In this document: positions 34,452-41,873 of the stretch, piece by piece
Position numbering within the stretch: position 1 is the stretch's first letter
How the letters are laid out: every line of letters starts with the position of its first letter
DNA from: Phycisphaerae bacterium
GTDB lineage: Bacteria > Planctomycetota > Phycisphaerae > Tepidisphaerales > Tepidisphaeraceae
Length of the DNA stretch: 64,000 nt
NCBI GenBank assembly: GCA_025924315.1
Contig: JAICIO010000014.1
Span: forward strand, 1-64,000
Reading direction: 5' to 3'
Translations under genes and position numbers: made by a program
Notes under the pieces: model-generated
Databases searched by the model: none
Seen by the model: only the letters and a program-made list of their open reading frames with translations
What the model was told of the DNA's origin: nothing

Positions 34452-35060
34452 ATGTTCTTGCAGCTGCTTCAATACGACCGCGTCGCCATTGCAGGGGGGC
34501 AATGGTGGCGCGTGTTCACTTGCCACTTCGTTCATTGGTCGGCGGATCATGCGCTGTGGGACTTCACGGCGTTTGTGATTCTGCTCGCGATGTGCCTGGG
34601 TCGCGACGTTCGGCGAACGATCCTCACCATCGCACTCTCGTCGCTCGCCATTCCGGTCGCGCTCCTCGCGCTTCTTCCTTCGATGCAGACCTATCGTGGA
34701 TTAAGCGGAATTGACTCTGCCCTCTTCGGACTCGCGTGGATGCTGATCCTTCGACGCTTGAAACACGGACGCATTGGAATGTGGATGCTGGGCGCCGCGT
34801 TCCTCGCCAAGCTCATCTTCGAGACAATCACTGGCTCGTCGATCTTCGTCGATAGCGCCGCCGCGCAGTTTGTGCCGGTTCCGCTGGCGCATCTGGTGGG
34901 ATTTGCTATCGGACTGTTCTGCGGCATTGCAGGCGTAGGCAGATTTGCACATGCCCGATACGATGGCCTGCGAAATGAGCGACACGCTTGGCAGTCTCTG
35001 TATCGTTCTGCACGGACATCTCCCGTACGTGCTGCACCACGGGTCCTATCCGCACGGTGA
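34452..35060 (+). CDS. Rhombosortase-like rhomboid intramembrane protease, apparently N-terminally short
   Basis: A 202-residue polytopic protein. It starts MFLQLLQYDRVAIAGGQWWR then VFTCHFVHWSADHALWDF, matching the rhombosortase loop after helix 1. The nucleophile serine is S85 in YRGLSGIDSALFG and the catalytic histidine is H147 in PVPLAHLVGFAIG. Family proteins cleave GlyGly-CTERM tails such as that of the upstream VIT-VWA protein. The usual first helix is missing: a stop at 34437 closes the frame, and a palindromic element lies at that spot. The last 29 codons overlap the GH57 gene and may be non-native. Confidence 0.78.
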   Translation: MFLQLLQYDRVAIAGGQWWRVFTCHFVHWSADHALWDFTAFVILLAMCLGRDVRRTILTIALSSLAIPVALLALLPSMQTYRGLSGIDSALFGLAWMLILRRLKHGRIGMWMLGAAFLAKLIFETITGSSIFVDSAAAQFVPVPLAHLVGFAIGLFCGIAGVGRFAHARYDGLRNERHAWQSLYRSARTSPVRAAPRVLSAR

Positions 35061-36666
35061 AGCCTGGCTGTACGAAGCGGCGGCGGAGACGTATCTGCCA
35101 CTGCTCGACATGATCGGCGCGTGCGCGCTGAACAACGCGCGACCTGCGATCACGATGGGCCTCACGCCGGTGCTGCTCGAACAGCTCACGCACGACCGAT
35201 TCAAAACCGGGTTCGTTGCGTATCTGAACGAGCGCATGGAGCGCGCCGCGAGCGATCGGCGGGAGTTTGAGGCGAGCAATCAGCTTCATTTCGCCTATCT
35301 CGCCCAGCAATGGGAGCACTGGTACGGCGCCAAGCTCGAACAATTCAACAAGATCAAGCGCGACATCGCCGGCGAATTCGCATCTCGCTTTCGCGAAGGG
35401 CACATCCAGATCCTCACCAGCAACGCGACGCATGCCTACATGCCGCTGCTCCTGAACGATCAGATGATCACGGCACAGATGGCCGCCGGCACGACGACGA
35501 GCAAACGTCATCTCGGCATCGCGCCGCGCGGAATGTGGCTGCCCGAATGCGCCTATCGACCGACGTGGGAACATTGGATGCCGTCGGTGCTGTACGACAA
35601 TCCACGCTATCGTCCGGGGCTGGAGTATTTCATCGCCGACGCCGGCGTGACGCATTTTTTTGTCGATACGCACATGATTGCCGACGGTCAGCCGATGGGC
35701 ATCATCGAGAAGGGGCATTTCAAAGCCGTCAACGAAACGCAGCTGCACTGGGATCAGAAGCGCGGCTGGCGAAGCGTCCTCGAGCCGATCGGCGTGGTGA
35801 GCAAGCCCGAGCCGCCGCGGGTGTTCGCGTTTGCGCGGCATCCGCGCGTCAGCGAACAGGTCTGGAGCGGATCGATCGGTTATCCCGGCGCCGGCGAATA
35901 CCTCGAGTTCCACCGAAAGTACGGCGAGCGCGGCTTGCGTTATCACAAGGTCACGAACAACAAAACGGCGCTCAGCGAAAAGCACCCGTACTATCCCGAC
36001 GACATCAAGGGAAAGGTCTACGAGCACGCCATTCACTTCTGCAATGTCATCAAAGAAACGCTGCGCGGCTATCGCGATCACACCGGCCGGCAAGGCGTGG
36101 TCGTCGCGCCGTTCGACGCGGAGCTTTTCGGCCACTGGTGGTTCGAAGGCCCCACGTTCCTCCGCGATGTCGTGCTCACCCTCGCGAACGATCCGCAGGT
36201 GAAGTTGCTGACGGCCGAGGAAGCGCTCTACAACGTGTCGCCCGACAAAGTCATGCGCATGCCCGAAGGGAGCTGGGGCGAAAAAGGCAATCACAGCGTC
36301 TGGATCAATGATCACACCAAGTGGATGTGGGAAATCGAATACCGCGCCGAAGGAAAGATGCTCAAGTACCTGCACGAGCTGCCGTGGAAGAACAACCAGC
36401 AAGTGAAGGACTTGATGACGCGCGGCGCGCGCGAACTGCTGCTGCTCCAAGCCAGCGACTGGCCGTTCGTCGTGCATTCGCAGGGCGCGGTCGATTACGG
36501 CATCATGCGCTTCAGCGGACACGCCACGCGCTTTGAGCGCATGACCGACATCGCCTTCGACGTCGCGAAAGGCTCGCCGATCAATCCGCTGCAGCAAATC
36601 CAGATCGACGAGATGGATTCGCACGACAACATCTTTCCGAACATCGATCTCAACTGGTGGATGTGA
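34975..36666 (+). CDS. GH57 1,4-alpha-glucan branching-enzyme-like protein
   Basis: A 563-residue cytoplasmic glycoside hydrolase family 57 protein. It starts with SLCIVLHGHLPYVLHHG. Catalytic nucleophile E191 is in GMWLPECAYRP and the acid/base D381 in PFDAELFGHWWFEG; these correspond in position to E183 and D354 of the archaeal branching enzyme. The helical C-terminal domain follows (NHSVWINDHTKWMWEIEYRA ... LLLLQASDWPFV). Expected role: introduces alpha-1,6 branches into glycogen. ATGs at 34951 and 34963 are alternative starts. It overlaps the rhombosortase-like gene by 86 bases. Confidence 0.9.
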   Translation: MSDTLGSLCIVLHGHLPYVLHHGSYPHGEAWLYEAAAETYLPLLDMIGACALNNARPAITMGLTPVLLEQLTHDRFKTGFVAYLNERMERAASDRREFEASNQLHFAYLAQQWEHWYGAKLEQFNKIKRDIAGEFASRFREGHIQILTSNATHAYMPLLLNDQMITAQMAAGTTTSKRHLGIAPRGMWLPECAYRPTWEHWMPSVLYDNPRYRPGLEYFIADAGVTHFFVDTHMIADGQPMGIIEKGHFKAVNETQLHWDQKRGWRSVLEPIGVVSKPEPPRVFAFARHPRVSEQVWSGSIGYPGAGEYLEFHRKYGERGLRYHKVTNNKTALSEKHPYYPDDIKGKVYEHAIHFCNVIKETLRGYRDHTGRQGVVVAPFDAELFGHWWFEGPTFLRDVVLTLANDPQVKLLTAEEALYNVSPDKVMRMPEGSWGEKGNHSVWINDHTKWMWEIEYRAEGKMLKYLHELPWKNNQQVKDLMTRGARELLLLQASDWPFVVHSQGAVDYGIMRFSGHATRFERMTDIAFDVAKGSPINPLQQIQIDEMDSHDNIFPNIDLNWWM

Positions 36667-36669
36667 GGA

Positions 36670-36757
36670 ATAAGGATGAATTATGAATTATGAAGGATGA
36701 AAAAGGCGACGTGCAATTTTTCCCCTTTCATCCTTCATCCTTCATAATTCATCCTTA
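36670..36757. repeat. Palindromic repeat, 'aaggatgaattatgaattatg' family
   Basis: Left AAGGATGAATTATGAATTAT then GAAGGATGAA; right TTCATCCTTCATCCTTCATA then ATTCATCCTT. It is located between GH57 and lipB. Confidence 0.88.
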
Positions 36758-36769
36758 CGGTTACCGCCT

Positions 36770-37438
36770 ATGCAGATTCAAGACCTCGACATCATGCCGT
36801 ATCGCCAGGCGTGGAAGCTGCAGGAGAAAATATTGGACGAGGTCGCGGAGGGGGGCGAAGAGCGGATCCTGCTGGTCGAGCATCCCCCGGTGATTACGTT
36901 TGGCCGGCGCGCGGAGCTGAGCGCGTCGCATCTGCGCGTGCCGCGCGAACAGCTCGCGAACATGAAGATCGACGTCGTAGAAAGCGACCGCGGCGGGGAC
37001 GTCACGTATCACGGTCCGGGCCAGATCGTGGCCTATCCGATTCTTCGCCTCGCGGATCGTCGCCTCTCCGTCGGCGGATATGTGCATCGGCTCGAAGACG
37101 CGGTCATCGATGCGCTCGCACAGCTGAACATCCCCGGCAAGAAGGACAACTGCGCGGTCGGCGTGTGGGTCGACGAGAACGATGTGCTCGCGAAGGTCTG
37201 TGCGATCGGCGTTCGCATCAAACGCGGCGTGACGATGCATGGCCTGGCGCTGAACGTCGAGCCCGATCTCTCGCACTATAGTTTAATCGTCCCCTGTGGC
37301 CTCGATTGCCGCCCGGTGACTTCCCTACGCCACATCATGCACCTGAAAGCTCCAAGCTTCATCGCGGTGAAACAGGTACTCAGCAACGCGCTTCTTCGTC
37401 ATTTCGCGGTGGAGACCGCACCCGCGCAGGCGCCGTAG
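36770..37438 (+). CDS. lipB: Octanoyl-[ACP]:protein N-octanoyltransferase LipB
   Basis: Transfers octanoate from ACP to lipoyl domains, the first step of protein lipoylation. It has 222 residues. Motifs: ILLVEHPPVITFGRRAE, then VVESDRGGDVTYHGPGQIVA, then catalytic K142 (VLAKVCAIGVRIKRG), VTMHGLALNV, and catalytic C176 in LIVPCGLDC. Both positions agree with E. coli K135 and C169. The stop codon TAG (37436-37438) is part of a GTAG repeat, so the last residues may differ from the ancestral protein. No lipA is in the window. Confidence 0.95.
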   Translation: MQIQDLDIMPYRQAWKLQEKILDEVAEGGEERILLVEHPPVITFGRRAELSASHLRVPREQLANMKIDVVESDRGGDVTYHGPGQIVAYPILRLADRRLSVGGYVHRLEDAVIDALAQLNIPGKKDNCAVGVWVDENDVLAKVCAIGVRIKRGVTMHGLALNVEPDLSHYSLIVPCGLDCRPVTSLRHIMHLKAPSFIAVKQVLSNALLRHFAVETAPAQAP

Positions 37439-37511
37439 GGTGTGCGTAGGGTGTGCTTCAGCACACCACTTGTCTGATCCCCCGATGACGGTGTGCTGAA
37501 GCACACCCTAC
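37435..37511. repeat. BIME-like GTAG element, copy 4, with a duplicated end
   Basis: GTAGGGTGTGC is present twice in tandem (37435-37445 and 37446-37456). The left hairpin is GGTGTGC-TTCA-GCACACC and the right is its inverse, ending in CTAC. The first GTAG gives the lipB stop. Confidence 0.9.
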
Positions 37512-37558
37512 GATCGAATCCGCTTGCGGCTTTGCACATCCGGCCTACACTTTCCCCA

Positions 37559-38278
37559 ATGCGCTTTGCTTTACTGATTCCGGCGATCTTCGTGAACCTC
37601 GCCTGCGCCGCGCAGGCCGCGACGCATCCGACCACCCGCGCCGCCGCGACCACACAAACCTCCGCGATCAGAAGATCCGACGCGACCGACCTCATCAAGC
37701 TCGAGAAAGACGGCGCCGAGGCGACGATGCTGTATCAGATCAAAACCAGGCGCTCGCAGCGGATCTGCTTCGGACAGCTCGAAACGTACGACGACGATGA
37801 CAACGTCGTCACGACGGTTCCGTGCGTCGCATGGGTTTCGCACGATCACTGGCAGGCTGTGGAGATCGACGATTCGCGGCTGAATAACGCGGCGTGGGAA
37901 ACCGTCGTCGCGGGCCCATCGAAGGGCGAAATCTGGGGCGTTCTTGATCAGAACCTCGACGACCGCCAGGCGAACGTGTTGCTCGTGCACTCGATCGATG
38001 GGGGCGAAACATTTCAGATCACCGCCATCGCCAAGCCGAGCGAGAACGCCGATTACGATTCGTTCTGCATGGACGAGCATGGTCACGGACGCATGACGGT
38101 TTACCTCGACGCGAAGAACGAAAAGCACGCCAAGGCCGGCTTCTATCACTACCGCACGACCGACGGCGGACGCACGTGGTCGAAAGCCGAATACGAACCC
38201 GATGGCACCGCGCCCGCTGAAGATGTGCCGGATGACGATCAACCCGACGATTCATCCAAACCCGTGCAGAAGGTTTGA
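37559..38278 (+). CDS. Secreted protein with BNR/sialidase-like repeats
   Basis: A 239-residue protein. ATG 37559 starts a signal peptide (MRFALLIPAIFVNLACAAQA, cleavage before ATHP); an in-frame start at 37493 would lie in the repeat and is rejected. The mature domain has beta-propeller-type units with S-x-D-G-G-x-T-F and DGGRTWSKAEY (residues about 148 and 205), the Asp-box motif. The C-terminus is acidic (DVPDDDQPDDSS). Too short for a full propeller. Function unknown. The CPBP protease gene starts 3 bases after the stop. Confidence 0.7.
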   Translation: MRFALLIPAIFVNLACAAQAATHPTTRAAATTQTSAIRRSDATDLIKLEKDGAEATMLYQIKTRRSQRICFGQLETYDDDDNVVTTVPCVAWVSHDHWQAVEIDDSRLNNAAWETVVAGPSKGEIWGVLDQNLDDRQANVLLVHSIDGGETFQITAIAKPSENADYDSFCMDEHGHGRMTVYLDAKNEKHAKAGFYHYRTTDGGRTWSKAEYEPDGTAPAEDVPDDDQPDDSSKPVQKV

Positions 38279-38280
38279 CG

Positions 38281-38994
38281 ATGACCCGGCCGACCGTTGT
38301 CGATTACGAATCTCCTCCGCCCGCGCCGCGCACGACTCGCCGCGACGATCTCGCCTACGTCGCACCGATGGGCGCGTTTCTGCTGTTCACCTGGATCAGC
38401 GGAAACTGGATGCAGTTCTATCCCATCTGCTATGTGCTCAAGACGCTCGCCGCCGCGGCGCTGCTTGTGATTTTCTGGCGACGCTACACGCCCGCCCGCT
38501 GGACGCACCTGGGCCTCGGCGTGCTCGTCGGCGTGATCGGCATCGTGCAGTGGGTGGGGATGCAGAAGCTGCTGTGGAAATTCCCGGCCCTCTCTTGGAC
38601 GAGCATGGGCGCCGATCCGTGGGACCCGACTCTGGCGATTCACAATCACGCGCTGCTGTGGAGCTTCATCGCCTTCCGCTGGGCGGGCGCGACGCTGCTT
38701 GTGCCGGTGATGGAGGAGCTTTTCTGGCGCGATTACGCCTGGCGAACGATCATCGCACCGAATGATTTCAAACTCGCGCAGGTCGGCGAGTGGGATCCGA
38801 AAGCGTACTTCGTCGTCCCGATTATCTTCGCGTTCGTTCACATTCAGTGGCTGACCGCGATTGTGTGGGCGCTGATGATTGGGCTGCTTTTGTTGCGAAC
38901 AAAGAGCATCGGCGCGTGCATCGTTGCGCACGCAGTGACGAACTTCCTTCTCGGTGCCTATGTACTGTGGACGAAAGAGTGGATCTTCTGGTGA
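38281..38994 (+). CDS. CPBP-family (CAAX-protease-like) intramembrane metalloprotease
   Basis: A 237-residue polytopic protein with about eight helices. The catalytic motifs are E-E at VMEELFWRDYAWR, H at FAFVHIQWLTA, and H-x3-N at AHAVTNFLLG, as in Rce1/CPBP proteases. Length and the EELFWRDYAWR form resemble the CAAX-protease-related proteins found near exosortase systems, but no exosortase is seen here. The substrate is unknown. It begins 3 bases after the preceding secreted-protein gene, so the two may be co-transcribed. Confidence 0.85.
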   Translation: MTRPTVVDYESPPPAPRTTRRDDLAYVAPMGAFLLFTWISGNWMQFYPICYVLKTLAAAALLVIFWRRYTPARWTHLGLGVLVGVIGIVQWVGMQKLLWKFPALSWTSMGADPWDPTLAIHNHALLWSFIAFRWAGATLLVPVMEELFWRDYAWRTIIAPNDFKLAQVGEWDPKAYFVVPIIFAFVHIQWLTAIVWALMIGLLLLRTKSIGACIVAHAVTNFLLGAYVLWTKEWIFW

Positions 38995-38999
38995 GGCGG

Positions 39000-39076
39000 C
39001 TTGTAGGGTGCGCTTCAGCGCACCGGTTATTTCTGTTCGAGATGAGTAACCGGTGCGCTGAAGCACACCCTACAAG
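39000..39076. repeat. BIME-like pair of GTAG REP hairpins, copy 5
   Basis: Left CTTGTAGGGTGCGC then TTCA and GCGCACC; right GGTGCGC-TGAA-GCACACC then CTACAAG, so the right hairpin has one changed pair. It supplies the stop codon of the DUF434-like gene (39070-39072). Confidence 0.9.
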
Positions 39077-39783
39077 TGCACGACCGTTGCCGACGGAACG
39101 TCTTGTTCGACGACGTGGCGTGCGAGATTGAACCATTTCGTGCATCGATCGAGGATCACGCTGTCAGACGTCGCGATAACTTCGGGCGACTTTGACAAAA
39201 TCGCATCCGGATTTTGCACGATTTCGACTTCCCAATTCCATCCCTCCTGTGTCGCGTGATCCCGAAGAATCGCGGCGAGCCGACCACTATTCGAGACCGG
39301 GCTATCGAGAAGCCATCGCACGCCTGAAACGTTCAACTGCTTGAGCATGGCACCTGCCAACTCAATCGCGGGAATCGTTTCTTCCACCTTCCGATACGTC
39401 CCATGAATGCTCGCGATGTCGCGGAAGGTTTCGTCGCGGCAGTGAAGGAGGATTCCACCCGCGAGGGCGGCTTCGATGGTGGTCAGAACGTTGTAGCCGT
39501 CGATTTCAATCGGATGATTTGCTAATAATTCAAGTGTGACTTGCGAGGTCCGTCGCTTGGCGCGCGATTTATCCGAGCAAGAGGCACGGGTGACGGCCAT
39601 GCGCTGGCGCTCGTTCAACTGATACCGATCGCCGACGAGTTTCACGGCTGAAGGCCGTGCGTACTCCCGCGACAGCAACCACGAGAGATCAAGCGTTGCT
39701 TCGCGAAGCGCCTCACGCTGCGATGGATCGAACAGCTTCGCGTCTTCCGGATGCTTTCCACGATGGGCGCGGCGATCGGGCAT
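39070..39783 (-). CDS. DUF434-family protein
   Basis: A 237-residue cytoplasmic protein. Residues about 18-75 (LREATLDLSWLLSREYARPS, AVKLVGDRYQLNERQRMAV) match the DUF434 domain. The rest fits its usual partner domain, with NHPIEIDGYNVLTTIEAALA and CRDETFRDIASIHGTYRKVE. A DGYN motif in a Rossmann/PIN-like context suggests a nucleotide- or RNA-related role, but function is unknown. The family is common in archaea and planctomycetes. Its TAG stop lies in a GTAG repeat. Confidence 0.82.
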   Translation of the reverse strand: MPDRRAHRGKHPEDAKLFDPSQREALREATLDLSWLLSREYARPSAVKLVGDRYQLNERQRMAVTRASCSDKSRAKRRTSQVTLELLANHPIEIDGYNVLTTIEAALAGGILLHCRDETFRDIASIHGTYRKVEETIPAIELAGAMLKQLNVSGVRWLLDSPVSNSGRLAAILRDHATQEGWNWEVEIVQNPDAILSKSPEVIATSDSVILDRCTKWFNLARHVVEQDVPSATVVHL

Positions 39784-39797
39784 ACGGGAATCTTACA

Positions 39798-40030
39798 CCT
39801 CTCCCGGGCGCGGAGGGGCAGGGGAGAGGGGCGAGCGGGGCGACAGTTCACGGACGGAATCTCGCGCGGACGATGTGATAACTTCTGCGAAACCGCAAGC
39901 GACTCTCGCACGTTGCGGCGCGCTCGAAGTCGCTTGCGGTTTCGCAGACCAATACGCGCGGATTCACGAATTACTCCGTCAAGCTTCCACGCTCCTCTCC
40001 CCAACCCTCTCGACAGTGGTGAGAGGGAGC
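39798..40030. repeat. Split palindrome, 'cctctccc...' family, with another element inside
   Basis: Left arm CCTCTCCCGGGCGCGGAGGG and GGGGAGAGG; right arm CTCCTCTCCCCAACCCTCTC and GTGAGAGGGAG. The centre contains the independent inverted repeat at 39885-39947. Confidence 0.7.
39885..39947. repeat. Perfect 19-bp inverted repeat nested in the preceding element
   Basis: CTGCGAAACCGCAAGCGAC and its exact inverse GTCGCTTGCGGTTTCGCAG, with a 25-base centre. Same family as 34365-34420 and 32023-32086. Confidence 0.92.
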
Positions 40031-40041
40031 AAGGGCGCAAG

Positions 40042-40068
40042 AAAAAAACCTCCGCGTTTCCGCGGAGG
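40042..40068 (-). terminator. Rho-independent terminator of the Arg-rich protein gene
   Basis: On the minus strand CCTCCGCG-GAAA-CGCGGAGG is followed by seven T. It lies 33 bases after the stop of the gene at 40101-40529. This is the clearest terminator in the window. Confidence 0.9.
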
Positions 40069-40100
40069 TTTAAGGTTCCCCACAGCTTAATCGTTTTGGC

Positions 40101-40529
40101 TTACGCGACTTTCGTCAGCGTCGGCTCGGGGACATTTTCCAATTTGATGTCGCGCGCCAGCACCTTGCGATAGCCGAGCTGGCGGACGACTTCGAGGACC
40201 TCGGTCCACGTCGGATACATCCGCTTGTTGACCTTTTTGTAGGCGGCGATCGCCATGCAGAATTCGAACTGCTCGGCGGTCATCTCGCCTTCTTCGGCGG
40301 CGCGACGATCGTCGCTGCGGCGGCGTCCCGGTCCGCGGCGGCGCTCGAGACCCGTCTCAACGCGGCGCTCGACGCCGCTTCGGCGCTCGGGGCCGGTGTA
40401 GCCGGAAGCCTCGGCGGTCAGTTGACGACGATCGACGCCGGAGCGGCGATCGACCACCGTTTGCCTGCGATCGGGGCCCTTGCCTTCGCGTCGTTCCCCT
40501 TCACCGGATGTCGCTGCTGCATTAGACAT
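40101..40529 (-). CDS. Arg-rich repeat protein with helical C-terminal domain, unknown
   Basis: A 142-residue protein. Residues about 15-80 repeat a (D/E)RR unit: GPDRRQTVVDRRSGVDRR, GPERRSGVERRVETGLERRR. The region is highly basic and probably disordered. Residues about 85-140 form a compact helical domain (EFCMAIAAYKKVNKRMYPTW then TEVLEVVRQLGYRKVL). It could bind nucleic acid, but no known family is recognised. ATG 40529 has GAGG 7 bases upstream. It has its own strong terminator, so it is monocistronic. Confidence 0.72.
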   Translation of the reverse strand: MSNAAATSGEGERREGKGPDRRQTVVDRRSGVDRRQLTAEASGYTGPERRSGVERRVETGLERRRGPGRRRSDDRRAAEEGEMTAEQFEFCMAIAAYKKVNKRMYPTWTEVLEVVRQLGYRKVLARDIKLENVPEPTLTKVA

Positions 40530-40696
40530 GAACACACCTCATCTCCATCATCGAGCCACGCGCGGCCGGACTTAATCAGATTGAATCGAGAGCGGGTTAA
40601 ATCAGTGAAATTGTGCGACGATTATCGGCCGCAATCCGCAAAAAGCGTCGCAAACGCACGTTGCTTAAAAAAACGACCCGCCCGCACAATCCGGGC

Positions 40697-41782
40697 ATGC
40701 CCCAGGCCCCCGACCATTCCGAGCTTGTCCGAACCCGCTGTCTGGTTGTGCTTACTACGATCGCCGTAATTGCGGCGTGTTATTTCGGCGCCGAGTTCCT
40801 CATTCCCATCGCGCTGGCGATTGTGCTGAACGCATTGCTTCGGCCGGTGGTCCGCGCGATGGAGCGACTCAAGATCCCGACGACGGCGGCCGCGGCCGTT
40901 GTGACGCTCGCGCTGACGGCGCTGTTGGCGGCGATCGTCTGGGGCGTGTCGGCGCCGATGAAACGATGGATCAACGCGGCGCCACAGAATTTCGCGGCCG
41001 CGGAAGGAAAAATCCACCGCCTCCGCGCTCCGCTTGAAAAGGTGAGCAACGTCGTGACGAAGGCGGAGAACGCCGTGCAAGGCCCGACGAGCGGTCCGAC
41101 AACCCAAGCCTCCGCCCCCGCGCCCGTGCAACCGCCCGCGCCGCCGCTGGGAATGGGATCGACCGTGCTCGGCACCACCACGCAAATCGTCGGCGGGCTT
41201 GCCGAAGTGCTGCTCTTGCTCTTTCTCCTGCTTGCGTCCGGCGGAATGTTTTTCCAGAAGCTGATGCACGTCATCCGCCGCCGCAGCGACAAGGAAATCG
41301 CCGACGACGTCATCAGCGAAGCCGAACATGTCACGCTGCGCTACGTCGTCGCGACCGCGATGATTAACATCGGACAGGCCACGATCATTGGCCTGCTCAT
41401 GTGGTGGTACGGCATGCCCACGCCGCTGCTCTGGGCGATATTCACTTTCATCTTTGAATTCGTTCCCTATCTCGGCGCCGCCGCGATGATCGTCCTGATC
41501 GGCGCGACCGCAATCGCCACATTCGACAACCCGGGGAAGATTCTCCTTCCGCCGTTCACCTACTTCATCGTGACAACGCTGCAGAACAACCTCGTGAGCC
41601 CGATCGCATACGGAAAACAACTACGGCTGAACCCGGTGGCCGTGCTGATCGGCGTACTCTTCTGGTGGTATGTGTGGGGCGTGGCGGGCGCGTTCCTGGC
41701 GGTCCCGCTCATCGCGATGGCGAAGATGTTCGCGTCGAAACATGAGCGGCTGCGACCGGTTTGTGAGTTTCTGAGCGAGTAG
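40697..41782 (+). CDS. AI-2E family transporter (PerM/DUF20)
   Basis: A 361-residue polytopic protein. Helices surround the family motifs: FLIPIALAIVLNALLRPVVR near the start, then FIFEFVPYLGAAAMIVLIGA, then PIAYGKQLRLNPVAVLIGVL and GVAGAFLAVPLIAMAKMF. A Pro/Ala-rich insertion (residues about 133-157, TSGPTTQASAPAPVQPPAPP) lies in the loop before helix 4. Family members export AI-2 or act as Na+/H+ antiporters, so the substrate is open. The chosen ATG follows a basic stretch that is not credible as protein. Confidence 0.88.
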   Translation: MPQAPDHSELVRTRCLVVLTTIAVIAACYFGAEFLIPIALAIVLNALLRPVVRAMERLKIPTTAAAAVVTLALTALLAAIVWGVSAPMKRWINAAPQNFAAAEGKIHRLRAPLEKVSNVVTKAENAVQGPTSGPTTQASAPAPVQPPAPPLGMGSTVLGTTTQIVGGLAEVLLLLFLLLASGGMFFQKLMHVIRRRSDKEIADDVISEAEHVTLRYVVATAMINIGQATIIGLLMWWYGMPTPLLWAIFTFIFEFVPYLGAAAMIVLIGATAIATFDNPGKILLPPFTYFIVTTLQNNLVSPIAYGKQLRLNPVAVLIGVLFWWYVWGVAGAFLAVPLIAMAKMFASKHERLRPVCEFLSE

Positions 41783-41790
41783 GTGAGTCG

Positions 41791-41873
41791 AACCCGCGGA
41801 GCTGCGCTCCGCCGCTAATTAACGAGCGGCGCGTCGTCTCAATATTTAGCGGCGGAGCGCGGCTCCGCGGGTT
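41791..41873. repeat. Palindromic repeat, 'aacccgcgg...tttagcgg' family
   Basis: Left AACCCGCGGAGCTGCGCTCC then GCCGCTAAT; right TTTAGCGGCGGAGCGCGGCT then CCGCGGGTT. The end of the right arm supplies the TAA of the propeller gene. Same family as 30556-30632. Confidence 0.9.

Noticed and set aside
34906-36624. 572-codon open frame on the minus strand
   Set aside because: Antisense to the GH57 gene with both catalytic residues in place.
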